DNA of 64,000 nt, taken from positions 122,152,707 to 122,216,706 of the forward strand of contig OZ020592.1 in NCBI GenBank assembly GCA_963971535.1, given 5' to 3'. The position numbers and the translations under genes are program-made. Below, in pieces: positions 18,134-31,095 of this stretch. Source of the DNA: Notolepis coatsorum (lineage: Eukaryota > Chordata > Actinopteri > Aulopiformes > Paralepididae). The notes beneath the pieces were generated by a model. It searched no databases, was not told where the DNA came from, and was given only the letters and a program-made list of their open reading frames with translations. Position 1 is the first letter of the stretch, and the number at the start of each line of letters is the position of its first letter.

Positions 18134-21100
18134 TGTACCAAGGACTGGTGTCTCTACAGTAGGTCAGGATCTAATTGTAGTTTGTACCAAGGACTGGTGT
18201 CTCTACAGTAGGTCAGCCTGTAGTTTGTACCAAGGACTGGTGTCTCTACAGTAGGTCAGACTCTAACTGTAGTTTGTACCAAGGACTGGTGTCTCTACAG
18301 TAGGTCAGACTCTAACTGTAGTTTGTACCAAGGACTGGTGTCTCTACAGTAGGTCAGGATCTAATTGTAGTTTGTACCAAGGACTGGTGTCTCTACAGTA
18401 GGTCAGCCTCTAACTGTAGTTTGTACCAAGGACTGGTGTCTCTACAGTAGGTCAGCCTCTAATTGTAGTTTGTACCAAGGACTGGTGTCTCTACAGTAGG
18501 TCAGCCTCTAGTTGTAGTTTGTACCAAGGACTGGTGTCTCTACAGTAGGTCAGCTTCTAACTGTAGTTTGTACCAAGGACTGGTGTCTCTACAGTAGGTC
18601 AGCCTCTAATTGTAGTTTGTACCAAGGACTGGTGTCTCTACAGTAGGTCAGCCTCTAACTGTAGTTTGTACCAAGGACTGGTGTCTCTACAGTAGGTCAG
18701 ACTCTAACTGTAGTTTGTACCAAGGACTGGTGTCTCTACAGTAGGTCAGCCTCTAACTGTAGTTTGTACCAAGGACTGGTGTCTCTACAGTAGGTCAGCC
18801 TCTAACTGTAGTTTGTACCAAGGACTGGTGTCTCTACAGTAGGTCAGCCTCTAACTGTAGTTTGTACCAAGGACTGGTGTCTCTACAGTAGGTCAGACTC
18901 TAACTGTAGTTTGTACCAAGGACTGGTGTCTCTACAGTAGGTCAGACTCTAACTGTAGTTTGTACCAAGGACTGGTGTCTCTACAGTAGGTCAGACTCTA
19001 ACTGTAGTTTGTACCAAGGACTGGTGTCTCTACAGTAGGTCAGCCTCTAACTGTAGTTTGTACCAAGGACTGGTGTCTCTACAGTAGGTCAGACTCTAAC
19101 TGTAGTTTGTACCAAGGACTGGTGTCTCTACAGTAGGTCAGCCTCTAACTGTAGTTTGTACCAAGGACTGGTGTCTCTACAGTAGGTCAGCCTGTAGTTT
19201 GTACCAAGGACTGGTGTCTCTACAGTAGGTCAGACTCTAACTGTAGTTTGTACCAAGGACTGGTGTCTCTACAGTAGGTCAGCCTCTAACTGTAGTTTGT
19301 ACCAAGGACTGGTGTCTCTACAGTAGGTCAGCCTCTAACTGTAGTTTGTACCAAGGACTGGTGTCTCTACAGTAGGTCAGGCTCTAGTTGTAGTTTGTAC
19401 CAAGGACTGGTGTCTCTACAGTAGGTCAGCCTCTAGTTGTAGTTTGTACCAAGGACTGGTGTCTCTACAGTAGGTCAGCCTCTAACTGTAGTTTGTACCA
19501 AGGACTGGTGTCTCTACAGTAGGTCAGGCTCTAGTTGTAGTTTGTACCAAGGACTGGTGTCTCTACAGTAGGTCAGGCTCTAGTTGTAGTTTGTACCAAG
19601 GACTGGTGTCTCTACAGTAGGTCAGGATCTAATTGTAGTTTGTACCAAGGACTGGTGTCTCTACAGTAGGTCAGGATCTAGTTGTAGTTTGTACCAAGGA
19701 CTGGTGTCTCTACAGTAGGTCAGACTCTAACTGTAGTTTGTACCAAGGACTGGTGTCTCTACAGTAGGTCAGACTCTAATTGTAGTTTGTACCAAGGACT
19801 GGTGTCTCTACAGTAGGTCAGGATCTAATTGTAGTTTGTACCAAGGACTGGTGTCTCTACAGTAGGTCAGGCTCTAGTTGTAGTTTGTACCAAGGACTGG
19901 TGTCTCTACAGTAGGTCAGACTCTAACTGTAGTTTGTACCAAGGACTGGTGTCTCTACAGTAGGTCAGGATCTAATTGTAGTTTGTACCAAGGACTGGTG
20001 TCTCTACAGTAGGTCAGGCTCTAGTTGTAGTTTGTACCAAGGACTGGTGTCTCTACAGTAGGTCAGCCTCTAACTGTAGTTTGTACCAAGGACTGGTGTC
20101 TCTACAGTAGGTCAGCCTCTAGTTGTAGTTTGTACCAAGGACTGGTGTCTCTACAGTAGGTCAGCCTGTAGTTTGTACCAAGGACTGGTGTCTCTACAGT
20201 AGGTCAGCCTGTAGTTTGTACCAAGGACTGGTGTCTCTACAGTAGGTCAGCCTGTAGTTTGTACCAAGGACTGGTGTCTCTACAGTAGGTCAGCCTGTAG
20301 TTTGTACCAAGGACTGGTGTCTCTACAGTAGGTCAGACTCTAACTGTAGTTTGTACCAAGGACTGGTGTCTCTACAGTAGGTCAGACTCTAACTGTAGTT
20401 TGTACCAAGGACTGGTGTCTCTACAGTAGGTCAGGATCTAGTTGTAGTTTGTACCAAGGACTGGTGTCTCTACAGTAGGTCAGCCTCTAACTGTAGTTTG
20501 TACCAAGGACTGGTGTCTCTACAGTAGGTCAGACTCTAACTGTAGTTTGTACCAAGGACTGGTGTCTCTACAGTAGGTCAGCCTCTAACTGTAGTTTGTA
20601 CCAAGGACTGGTGTCTCTACAGTAGGTCAGCCTCTAACTGTAGTTTGTACCAAGGACTGGTGTCTCTACAGTAGGTCAGCCTGTAGTTTGTACCAAGGAC
20701 TGGTGTCTCTACAGTAGGTCAGACTCTAACTGTAGTTTGTACCAAGGACTGGTGTCTCTACAGTAGGTCAGCCTCTAACTGTAGTTTGTACCAAGGACTG
20801 GTGTCTCTACAGTAGGTCAGACTCTAGTTGTAGTTTGTACCAAGGACTGGTGTCTCTACAGTAGGTCAGCCTCTAATTGTAGTTTGTACCAAGGACTGGT
20901 GTCTCTACAGTAGGTCAGCCTCTAACTGTAGTTTGTACCAAGGACTGGTGTCTCTACAGTAGGTCAGGCTCTAGTTGTAGTTTGTACCAAGGACTGGTGT
21001 CTCTACAGTAGGTCAGCCTCTAGTTGTAGTTTGTACCAAGGACTGGTGTCTCTACAGTAGGTCAGCCTCTAACTGTAGTTTGTACCAAGGACTGGTGTCT

Positions 21101-24100
21101 CTACAGTAGGTCAGGCTCTAGTTGTAGTTTGTACCAAGGACTGGTGTCTCTACAGTAGGTCAGGCTCTAGTTGTAGTTTGTACCAAGGACTGGTGTCTCT
21201 ACAGTAGGTCAGGATCTAATTGTAGTTTGTACCAAGGACTGGTGTCTCTACAGTAGGTCAGGATCTAGTTGTAGTTTGTACCAAGGACTGGTGTCTCTAC
21301 AGTAGGTCAGGATCTAGTTGTAGTTTGTACCAAGGACTGGTGTCTCTACAGTAGGTCAGACTCTAACTGTAGTTTGTACCAAGGACTGGTGTCTCTACAG
21401 TAGGTCAGACTCTAATTGTAGTTTGTACCAAGGACTGGTGTCTCTACAGTAGGTCAGGATCTAATTGTAGTTTGTACCAAGGACTGGTGTCTCTACAGTA
21501 GGTCAGACTCTAACTGTAGTTTGTACCAAGGACTGGTGTCTCTACAGTAGGTCAGGATCTAATTGTAGTTTGTACCAAGGACTGGTGTCTCTACAGTAGG
21601 TCAGGCTCTAGTTGTAGTTTGTACCAAGGACTGGTGTCTCTACAGTAGGTCAGCCTCTAACTGTAGTTTGTACCAAGGACTGGTGTCTCTACAGTAGGTC
21701 AGGCTCTAGTTGTAGTTTGTACCAAGGACTGGTGTCTCTACAGTAGGTCAGCCTGTAGTTTGTACCAAGGACTGGTGTCTCTACAGTAGGTCAGTCTCTA
21801 ACTGTAGTTTGTACCAAGGACTGGTGTCTCTACAGTAGGTCAGGATCTAATTGTAGTTTGTACCAAGGACTGGTGTCTCTACAGTAGGTCAGCCTGTAGT
21901 TTGTACCAAGGACTGGTGTCTCTACAGTAGGTCAGCCTGTAGTTTGTACCAAGGACTGGTGTCTCTACAGTAGGTCAGCCTGTAGTTTGTACCAAGGACT
22001 GGTGTCTCTACAGTAGGTCAGCCTGTAGTTTGTACCAAGGACTGGTGTCTCTACAGTAGGTCAGCCTCTAACTGTAGTTTGTACCAAGGACTGGTGTCTC
22101 TACAGTAGGTCAGACTCTAACTGTAGTTTGTACCAAGGACTGGTGTCTCTACAGTAGGTCAGACTCTAACTGTAGTTTGTACCAAGGACTGGTGTCTCTA
22201 CAGTAGGTCAGGATCTAGTTGTAGTTTGTACCAAGGACTGGTGTCTCTACAGTAGGTCAGCCTCTAACTGTAGTTTGTACCAAGGACTGGTGTCTCTACA
22301 GTAGGTCAGACTCTAACTGTAGTTTGTACCAAGGACTGGTGTCTCTACAGTAGGTCAGCCTCTAACTGTAGTTTGTACCAAGGACTGGTGTCTCTACAGT
22401 AGGTCAGCCTCTAACTGTAGTTTGTACCAAGGACTGGTGTCTCTACAGTAGGTCAGCCTGTAGTTTGTACCAAGGACTGGTGTCTCTACAGTAGGTCAGA
22501 CTCTAACTGTAGTTTGTACCAAGGACTGGTGTCTCTACAGTAGGTCAGCCTCTAACTGTAGTTTGTACCAAGGACTGGTGTCTCTACAGTAGGTCAGACT
22601 CTAGTTGTAGTTTGTACCAAGGACTGGTGTCTCTACAGTAGGTCAGCCTCTAATTGTAGTTTGTACCAAGGACTGGTGTCTCTACAGTAGGTCAGCCTCT
22701 AACTGTAGTTTGTACCAAGGACTGGTGTCTCTACAGTAGGTCAGGCTCTAGTTGTAGTTTGTACCAAGGACTGGTGTCTCTACAGTAGGTCAGCCTCTAG
22801 TTGTAGTTTGTACCAAGGACTGGTGTCTCTACAGTAGGTCAGCCTCTAACTGTAGTTTGTACCAAGGACTGGTGTCTCTACAGTAGGTCAGGCTCTAGTT
22901 GTAGTTTGTACCAAGGACTGGTGTCTCTACAGTAGGTCAGGCTCTAGTTGTAGTTTGTACCAAGGACTGGTGTCTCTACAGTAGGTCAGGATCTAATTGT
23001 AGTTTGTACCAAGGACTGGTGTCTCTACAGTAGGTCAGGATCTAGTTGTAGTTTGTACCAAGGACTGGTGTCTCTACAGTAGGTCAGGATCTAGTTGTAG
23101 TTTGTACCAAGGACTGGTGTCTCTACAGTAGGTCAGACTCTAACTGTAGTTTGTACCAAGGACTGGTGTCTCTACAGTAGGTCAGACTCTAATTGTAGTT
23201 TGTACCAAGGACTGGTGTCTCTACAGTAGGTCAGGATCTAATTGTAGTTTGTACCAAGGACTGGTGTCTCTACAGTAGGTCAGACTCTAACTGTAGTTTG
23301 TACCAAGGACTGGTGTCTCTACAGTAGGTCAGGATCTAATTGTAGTTTGTACCAAGGACTGGTGTCTCTACAGTAGGTCAGCCTCTAGTTGTAGTTTGTA
23401 CCAAGGACTGGTGTCTCTACAGTAGGTCAGCCTCTAACTGTAGTTTGTACCAAGGACTGGTGTCTCTACAGTAGGTCAGGCTCTAGTTGTAGTTTGTACC
23501 AAGGACTGGTGTCTCTACAGTAGGTCAGCCTGTAGTTTGTACCAAGGACTGGTGTCTCTACAGTAGGTCAGTCTCTAACTGTAGTTTGTACCAAGGACTG
23601 GTGTCTCTACAGTAGGTCAGGATCTAATTGTAGTTTGTACCAAGGACTGGTGTCTCTACAGTAGGTCAGCCTGTAGTTTGTACCAAGGACTGGTGTCTCT
23701 ACAGTAGGTCAGCCTGTAGTTTGTACCAAGGACTGGTGTCTCTACAGTAGGTCAGCCTGTAGTTTGTACCAAGGACTGGTGTCTCTACAGTAGGTCAGCC
23801 TGTAGTTTGTACCAAGGACTGGTGTCTCTACAGTAGGTCAGCCTCTAACTGTAGTTTGTACCAAGGACTGGTGTCTCTACAGTAGGTCAGCCTCTAACTG
23901 TAGTTTGTACCAAGGACTGGTGTCTCTACAGTAGGTCAGCCTCTAACTGTAGTTTGTACCAAGGACTGGTGTCTCTACAGTAGGTCAGCCTCTAACTGTA
24001 GTTTGTACCAAGGACTGGTGTCTCTACAGTAGGTCAGGATCTAATTGTAGTTTGTACCAAGGACTGGTGTCTCTACAGTAGGTCAGACTCTAACTATAGT

Positions 24101-24129
24101 TTGTACCAAGGACTGGTGTCTCTATACAG
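18134..24129. repeat. 49-bp minisatellite, about 120-125 units, with higher-order structure
   Basis: Units start GTTTGTACCAAGGACTGGTG, pass through TCTCTACAGTAGGTCAG and end in a variable CCTCTAACTGTA-type segment. Most are 49 bp; a 43-bp form lacks six bases (CAGCCTGTA). The variable part has variants such as GACTCTAACTG, GGATCTAATTG and GGCTCTAGTTG. The order of variants repeats over about 1.73-1.78 kb: runs of four short units occur at 20162, 21890 and 23667, with matching flanking variants. Each unit carries an AGGTCA hexamer. Two hAT elements interrupt the right end, and unit remnants persist at 24480-24528 and about 25707-25750. Confidence 0.95.
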
Positions 24130-24471
24130 TAGGGCTGCACGATTAATCGAAGAAAATCTCGATTCATAGACCTATGCAATCTCATTTCTAAATTATGACG
24201 ATATCTTTTTTTAAGTAAACACTTTTTTTCTTTTTAACTTTTTACTTAACTTTTTTAAATGATGACAATTCTGACTTGAGTTATTTTGTATGTTACGAGA
24301 GACTTTTAAGTTTAAGTCAAGCACTTTGATATATGTTATATGTTGTCTGTTTAAGAAAGAGTGCAATAAATGATTTTATTGAAGAAATAAGAATCGTGTA
24401 AGAGAATCGTGATCTCAATTCTTAGAGAGAAAAATCGTGATTCACATTTTAGCAAGAATCGTGCAGCCCTA
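24130..24471. mobile_element. hAT non-autonomous element inserted in the 49-bp array
   Basis: Ends TAGGGCTGCACGATTAATCG and CGTGCAGCCCTA are inverted copies. The 8-bp TSD CTATACAG (24122-24129 and 24472-24479) comes from the satellite unit. The interior is A/T-rich and non-coding. Confidence 0.93.
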
Positions 24472-24528
24472 CTATACAGTAGGTCAGGCTCTAGTTGTAG
24501 TTTGTACCAAGGACTGGTGTCTCTACAG

Positions 24529-24614
24529 CAGGGCTATTCAACTGGCGGCCCGCGGGCCAGATCCGGCCCGCGGGATGATGCTGACCGGCCCGCCAAAGAT
24601 TACATGATAATAAA

Positions 24615-24647
<33 letters not shown>

Positions 24648-25698
24648 TTCTTTTCATGTCAACGTTAACACGCACAATTGAGCCAAAAGTCACTCAATTA
24701 ATGACAGATTTCATTGATAAATTGAGGGAAAACTTTGCAAGTCGATTTGATGAATTTGACATGTCCAGAGAATTGATGCATTTTGTGAGCAACCCATTTG
24801 CCAATGTAGCTGCTATTTCCACAAAAGGACAAGAGTTCCTTGCATCACTTCACATTGATGAAGGTCTCCTGCAACTTGAAATAATTGACATGCAAGCATC
24901 ATCTGCTCTGAAGCAGGCACTTGAGAATGAATCCACCACAACATTTTGGATAAAGTGTATTCATGTCAAGACATTCCCCAAAATAAAAACGCTGGCAATA
25001 TCTGTGCTAACAATGTTTGGCTCAACATACACCTGTGAATCCAGTTTCTCTCACATGAATGCCATTAAAACAAGCAACCGTGCCTCCTTGACAAATGAGC
25101 ATTTGCATCACTGTTTGCGGGTAGCCCTCACTTCCTATGAACCCTCTTTCTCTGCCATTGCCCAGTCAAAGAAGTGCAATCGCTCTCATTAGATGTGTGT
25201 ATGTAGGCTAGGCCTGTCTGCCCCCCACCACCCTGCTGTTTGAGAGTTAAGAGTGGACAATAAGTGCTAATAAGATGCTGTGATTTGCTGTTGTTGCACA
25301 GACATGAAGCACTTTTTCATAAGCTCAGCTGCACTATAAATGTGTTTTTTTGTTCAAGTGTTGATGTTAGAATGTTCAGATGCACATCATGCACTTGTTT
25401 GTTTTTTATTTTATTTTTATATTGAAATGTTGAAGAGGAGATGTTGCAGTTGTTGCACAGTCATAAATGAAGCACTTTTTGCAGGAGATGTTGCAGATGT
25501 GGCACATAAATGAAGCACTTTTTTTGAAAAGTATACTACTTTTGCAATGTAGTTAAATAAAAGTTGTGAAAATGTGGTTGCGTGTTGTGTCAAGTGTACA
25601 TATATTCATAGCACGGGGAGGCGCCGTGGCAGTCCGGCCCCTGGCCCCTTGGGTTTCTGACAATGTGGCCCCCTGAACAATTTAGTTGAATAGCCCTG
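24529..25698 (+). mobile_element. Internally deleted hAT element carrying a transposase C-terminus
   Basis: Ends CAGGGCTATTCAAC and GTTGAATAGCCCTG are inverted copies. The TSD CTCTACAG (24521-24528 and 25699-25706) comes from the same satellite unit. GC-rich GGCCCGCGGGCC follows the left end. After a T-run at about 24608-24640, the interior keeps only the last part of a transposase, so most of the coding region is lost. Confidence 0.93.
24656..25192 (+). CDS. hAT transposase, C-terminal dimerisation region
   Basis: A 178-codon frame ends in TAG at 25190-25192. Residues about 95-160 match the hAT C-terminal dimerisation domain: a TFPKIKTLAISVLTMFGSTY stretch, CESSFSHMNAIK, and TNEHLHHCLRVALTSY. 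The preceding helical part is normal for these proteins. The RNase H-like catalytic core and BED finger are missing, so it cannot transpose itself; it may be a remnant or could act as a dominant interactor if expressed. It most resembles hAT proteins related to the GTF2IRD2/ZBED5-type host genes; this is a family-level judgement. Confidence 0.88.
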   Translation: MSTLTRTIEPKVTQLMTDFIDKLRENFASRFDEFDMSRELMHFVSNPFANVAAISTKGQEFLASLHIDEGLLQLEIIDMQASSALKQALENESTTTFWIKCIHVKTFPKIKTLAISVLTMFGSTYTCESSFSHMNAIKTSNRASLTNEHLHHCLRVALTSYEPSFSAIAQSKKCNRSH

Positions 25699-26264
25699 CT
25701 CTACAGTATACAGGTCAGGCTCTACCCGTAGTTTGTACCAAGGACTCCATGTCTTAAACCGGTACTGTGGGAGCATTTTGGATATCTGAATGACCAGGAT
25801 ATTGGTGAAGACAGAGATCCAACATGCAGACAAAAAGTGACTGCAGACTAAAGGGATGCACCGATCCGATATTGATAATTGTTAATTTTAAATATATATA
25901 TATATATATTTTTTATTATAATATAATATAATAAGAAATAAAATAAGAAATAACAATTCAGTACATTTATATCTATGTGTTAATTAGGGCTGCAACGATT
26001 AGTCGACATAATCGACGACGTCGATTATAAAAAATCGTCGACGAGAAATTGTTGCGTCGATTAGTCATTAAAAAAAAAAAAAAAAAAAAAAAACTTTATT
26101 TATTTTTTTTTTTTTTTTTTGTGCACTACCTATCTTTGTGAGAGTGGCTTCTCAGAGTTCCAGACAACATCATAACATGATGATCCCATAGCAAATTTTG
26201 GACATTGAAAACATTGTTCCCCTGCAGGAGATGATGATCAGACTAGACACACAATACATTACAC

Positions 26265-27095
26265 ACGCACTCCTCTCACTCACACACAGCGATCAGAGTA
26301 AGACACACACATACACACTCCTCTCACTCACACACAGCGATCAGAGTAAGACACACACACATACACACTCCTCTCACTCACACACAGCGATCAGAGTAAG
26401 ACACACACACATTCACACTCCTCTCTCACACACAGCGATCAGAGTAAGACACACACACATTCACACTCCTCTCACTCACACACAGCGATCAGAGTAAGAC
26501 ACACACACATACACACTCCTCTCACTCACACACAGCGATCAGAGTAAGACACACACACATACACACTCCTCTCACTCACACACAGCGATCAGAGTAAGAC
26601 ACACACACATTCACACTCCTCTCACTCACACACAGCGATCAGAGTAAGACACACACACATACACACTCCTCTCACTCACACACAGCGATCAGAGTAAGAC
26701 ACACACACATTCACACTCCTCTCTCTCACACACAGCGATCAGAGTAAGACACACACATTCACACTCCTCTCACTCACACACAGCGATCAGAGTAAGACAC
26801 ACACACATTCACACTCCTCTCACTCACACACAGCGATCAGAGTAAGACACACACACATACACACTCCTCTCACTCACACACAGCGATCAGAGTAAGACAC
26901 ACACATTCACACTCCTCTCACTCACACACAGCGATCAGAGTAAGACACACACACAAATTACACAGTACACACCTCTCACTCACACAGCGATCAGAGTAAG
27001 ACACACACACAAATTACACAGTACACACACTCCTCTCACTCACACAGCGATCAGAGTAAGACACACACACATACACACACACACGGACTCCTCTC
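26265..27095. repeat. About 51-bp satellite inside the hAT snapback element, about 16 copies
   Basis: Units combine CAGCGATCAGAGTAAG with ACACACACACATACACAC and TCCTCTCACTCACA. Variation is mainly in CA-run length and ATACAC/ATTCAC. Its open frames are low complexity. Confidence 0.9.
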
Positions 27096-27277
27096 ACACA
27101 CAGCAAACAAAAGTTATTTAAAGTACACTTCCACTTTAATTTGTATTATTTAATTTATTTATCTTGTTATGAGTGATTGCTGTATTGTTCTTCAAATACA
27201 TTTTCATTTAAAGTGGCTTAAAGATCCAAATTCAAATGTTTCATGAGTCATTATTTTAATTTGCTATGGGATCATCA

Positions 27278-27478
<201 letters not shown>

Positions 27479-27724
27479 TTACATTGGTTTTCGATTAGTC
27501 GACTAATCGAAAAAATAATCGGCAGATTAGTCGACTACCAAATTAGTCATTAGTTGCAGCCCTAGTGTTAATAATTTGTTACATTTTGTTTCACTAAGTT
27601 AGGAAAGTAATGTTTTAAGTCAAGCCTGATGTTGCCTTGCACAAAAGAATGATCCCAGTCTCTTCCAATCAGTGAGGCATACAGTTTATTAATTGAACAA
27701 TGTGTATATCGGATCGGTACTCAG

Positions 27725-28027
27725 TAGGGATGGGTACCTTTCACATTTGAACCGATACGGTACCGGTACCTGTGAATCGATACCGGTACCCAACGGTACC
27801 TTTTTTCTGTACTTTAGTCTCAAGAAATTTAATTGACCTACCTCAGTCGTGAAAAAAAATATCCAAACTTCAAATAACTACAATTTCGACCGTTTTCGGC
27901 TTGCCATTACTCCGACTGCTTTGTTGTTGAATCAAGTCAAATCCTAGGTAAGCATATATTGTGCGTGTGAATGTTGACATGAAAAGAAAAATGGTAAAAA
28001 AAAGTAAAAATACCCGATACCCTAAGC
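27725..28027. mobile_element. hAT element (TAGGGATGGGTACC family), left end only
   Basis: Starts TAGGGATGGGTACC and shares TTGACTTGATTC-type sequence (here inverted) and GGTACCGGTACC blocks with the complete copy at 36707-37116. It is cut at 28027 by the insertion of the next element, and its right end is not recovered after it. Confidence 0.75.
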
Positions 28028-29084
28028 CAGGGCACGAAATTTACTTTTTGACTCACCGGCCAGTGGCGGGTAGATGGGAAGAATCTACCCGCCAAGCATA
28101 TTTCTTACCTGCCAAATTATTTTTGATAAAAAAAAATATATATATATATTTTATAATTTTTTTTAATAAAATATATATTATATAATCATACTTGTAGTTG
28201 TATTATCTGCGAGACATCGCCACCAAAATGCTCGCTATCTGCAAACAGCTCCACTGTCTGTGTGTATACTCGAGTAGCCTCCAGCTTCAGCAAGGATTCT
28301 CCGGCGCTGCAGCTGGACCCTATACTCTACATTCAGCATGCAAGGATTCTCCGGCGCTGCAGCTGGACCCTATTGGTATAACGTTACGGTTCTTTGGTCA
28401 AATCACATTCAGCAAGCCCTCAGCTAGAATACGCATTGAATCAATGTTATAATACATTGATATCAGGAGCTATCTGTAGCTACTGCTAGCCCGCTAGATA
28501 ATGTTAACACAATTTAGTTTACTGGGACATATAGATCTAACGTGAGCTAGCTAACGTGAGCTAGCTAACGTGAGCTAGCTAACGAGGGAACGGAGGTATT
28601 ATGCACTCGAGTCGACTATTGCTGGAGCATTTGTTGATATCAGCAGCTATCAGTAGCTAGCCAGCTAGATACCGTTAGACAATGCCTCGTCATGTATTAA
28701 ACTAAAAGTGAATAGTTGACTGGGTCATTGTTTAAACAGTAACGGTAGCTCATGGAGGTCCGCTCTAGACTAGAGCAGACTGCCTCTGTGTTGATACGAG
28801 CAGAAGCCAATAGTATCCCGCTGCAGGGCTGGGCGGATATGACTCGTTGCCACGTTTTTTTTCAAAATAAGTGTATCATACGAACCGAATGTTGCTAACT
28901 GCCGGAGCCATCGATATTATGACTGGAGCTGCGCTTGGGGCGGAAATGAGACCCGCACAGGATTTTCAAAATAAGAGTATCCTTATGAACTACACGCCAC
29001 ACGGCGGGCAGACCTCTCAGTGGCACGCGCCAAACGTAAAAACTGACCCCCAATGCGGGTGGCGGGCTCTAATTTCGCCCCCTG
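28028..29084. mobile_element. hAT-like element (CAGGGCACGAAATT family)
   Basis: The left end CAGGGCACGAAATT and right end AATTTCGCCCCCTG are near-inverted copies. The TSD CCCTAAGC is exact (28020-28027 and 29085-29092). Its interior around 28160-28400 is an inverted relative of 17480-17720 (shared ATACAACTACAAGTATGATT and GGATTCTCCGG). A short GAGCTAGCTAACGT tandem repeat lies near 28545-28585. No intact frame. Confidence 0.88.
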
Positions 29085-29092
29085 CCCTAAGC

Positions 29093-29948
29093 CCAGGGCC
29101 CTCATTTATCAACAATGCTTAGAAAGTGTTCTATTTTCGTTCTTAAGCACAGAATTTAGAATGTATGTACGTACAGAAAAATCAGGATTTATCACACGTG
29201 CGTACACAGGTTCTACGCACACTCCGTGTTGATAAATACCATTTGTTCTGCGCTCGTGCACGATCTTAAGTATTTGCATATAGAACTGCCCGTAATTAAC
29301 CATATACTGTAATGAAACACCCCCATGAAAAGTGGACTAAGCCGAGCGAAGCGTGTTATGGGAGAAATACGCGACAGGCTGACAGACATGTACACGTACA
29401 GTGATGTCGGATATGATATCTATTAACACATTCGGGGCCATTTGGATCCGTCTAATCTCACTCTATACGGCCAGCAAATCAAAACAAACTTTCATTGTGC
29501 GTGAGGCTGTTTGTAGAGCTAAATCTATACTTTATAGTATTGCTATCTGTCCATTCTCATTGTCAATTGACACTATAAACCATCCCTTCAAAATGGCTTA
29601 AAGAAATAATTTTTTCATCAATATGTTCCGATTTTATAGCGTCTTGAATATAAGCGTTATATGGGATTGGTCTGGTATATTTCCTGCAAAACGAGATACA
29701 GGCTGCTAAGCTAATAACGTTAAATCGAATGGCGTTTCGGCCCTACAGAAGCTAGAGCTAAAAATCTAAATGCATTTGATCGATATCATGTTCCACCATG
29801 AATGCATGAAAGGGGGGGGGGGCGGGGGACGTCGGTTCTGATTATTGATTACCAATAACCTGATCAGCGTGTAATTTACGTGAAAAAGATGTTACCTGTG
29901 GCCGGTTGGACTGCAAAAAGGATTTTCCAGTTATCGATCGCCATCTGC
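29093..29948. other. No gene seen; probable repeat end at left
   Basis: CAGGGCCCTCATTTATCAAC at about 29094 looks like a DNA-transposon end, and GTTGATAAATACC near 29230 is inverted to its inner part. A complete element could not be delimited. A G-run lies near 29813-29828. Confidence 0.4.
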
Positions 29949-29992
29949 AGGGCTGTACACTGCGACGAGATGATCGCGAATTGCCCCTTTAA

Positions 29993-30945
29993 CACTTTGG
30001 GTGCCATGGGTTAAATTCATGATATACCATAGATTGCCAGCTCTATTTGTCTATGGAGAAGTACCCCTTCTTTGCATGGCTATAACTTTTTAAATTCTAT
30101 TGCTACATTGCCATTATTAGGGCCCATTCAAAGTCCTATATGTATTGTTCATTGTGTAGCAACGTTAAACTTTTTCATTCACATATTCATAGTAAAGTAT
30201 GGTCTAATGTATAAGTATGTTTTCATCTCTTTCTGCAGCTTTCTCCAGAACGTGATCTATAGCCCCAAATGCATTATATTGATGATGAAATACAGTTTGA
30301 TGGCAATCGGGGCGATATAAAAAATTTCAATTGGACGTACTTCTAGAATGATCTACGTATGATCTGATGATGACCGGATGGGCGGGGGATCGCTTATAAT
30401 TCCGTGGGCAGCGTTATATCATTAATCTAGTGTGGGTCATATGTTCATCATAACAGTTTATATGGAACACATTCAAAAATAATGCTGAATCTTACCGGAT
30501 CTTCCTCGCGCCGTTGGACGATCAGCGTGGTGTAGACCGTTTTCGATTATGGGATGTTTATCCTGATGAACCATTTCCAGCTTGTATAATACTATATACG
30601 TCCAAATCATGTTGTTTATCGAGTTATTGGCAATGGATCGCTATATATTGTGACGAGCCAGAGTGCCGGCAGCCAAACCGAGTGCCCGGAAGTAATATGG
30701 CCGACCAGCACAACCTCCACAGCACTTCCTATTTGGCGATTGCGCAGATCGGCCACCAGATGGCGCTCCTGAACCGCCAGAGAGCTCAGTGGGTCCTCCT
30801 GGTGGATCTCAGGCCAGCGGAGGGGAAATATGAATCCGATCACAGATTTTTGAAATATTGATATTAAAGACGCTGTAAAGCGTCCTTCGGCAACTTGAGC
30901 ATGGCCGGGAATGACGCTGTAAAGCGTTTCCCGGCAGTTAAAGTG
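29993..30945. mobile_element. piggyBac-like non-autonomous element (copy 1)
   Basis: Flanked by TTAA at 29989-29992 and 30946-30949. Ends CACTTTGGGTGCC and GGCAGTTAAAGTG are imperfect inverted repeats of piggyBac type. The interior matches copy 2 and copy 3 (shared CCAGCTCTATTTGTCTATGG and GTGTAGCAACGTT). It carries a CTCF-like motif at 30750-30768. No transposase is present. Confidence 0.85.
30750..30768 (+). promoter_or_regulatory. CTCF-like motif in piggyBac-like copy 1
   Basis: CGGCCACCAGATGGCGCTC fits the degenerate CTCF consensus YGRCCASYAGRKGGCRSYV at all 19 positions. The consensus is from memory; occupancy is not shown. Confidence 0.6.
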
Positions 30946-31095
30946 TTAACCCTTTCTCTGCCACGCTTATATCCATCCTTATACCATCCTCTGCCAGCTC
31001 TATTTGTCTATGGAGATGTTCCCCTTCTTTGCAGGGCTATAACTTTTTAAATTGTATTGCTAAATTGACATTATTATGGCCCATTCAACGTCAAG

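Noticed and set aside
18134..24129. CRISPR-like array
   Set aside because: Direct tandem units without unique spacers in a vertebrate-type genome; variation is a few recurrent variants.
30514..30861. 115-codon plus-strand frame
   Set aside because: Lies inside a piggyBac-like non-autonomous element; the frame is not maintained in the sister copies and has no domain.
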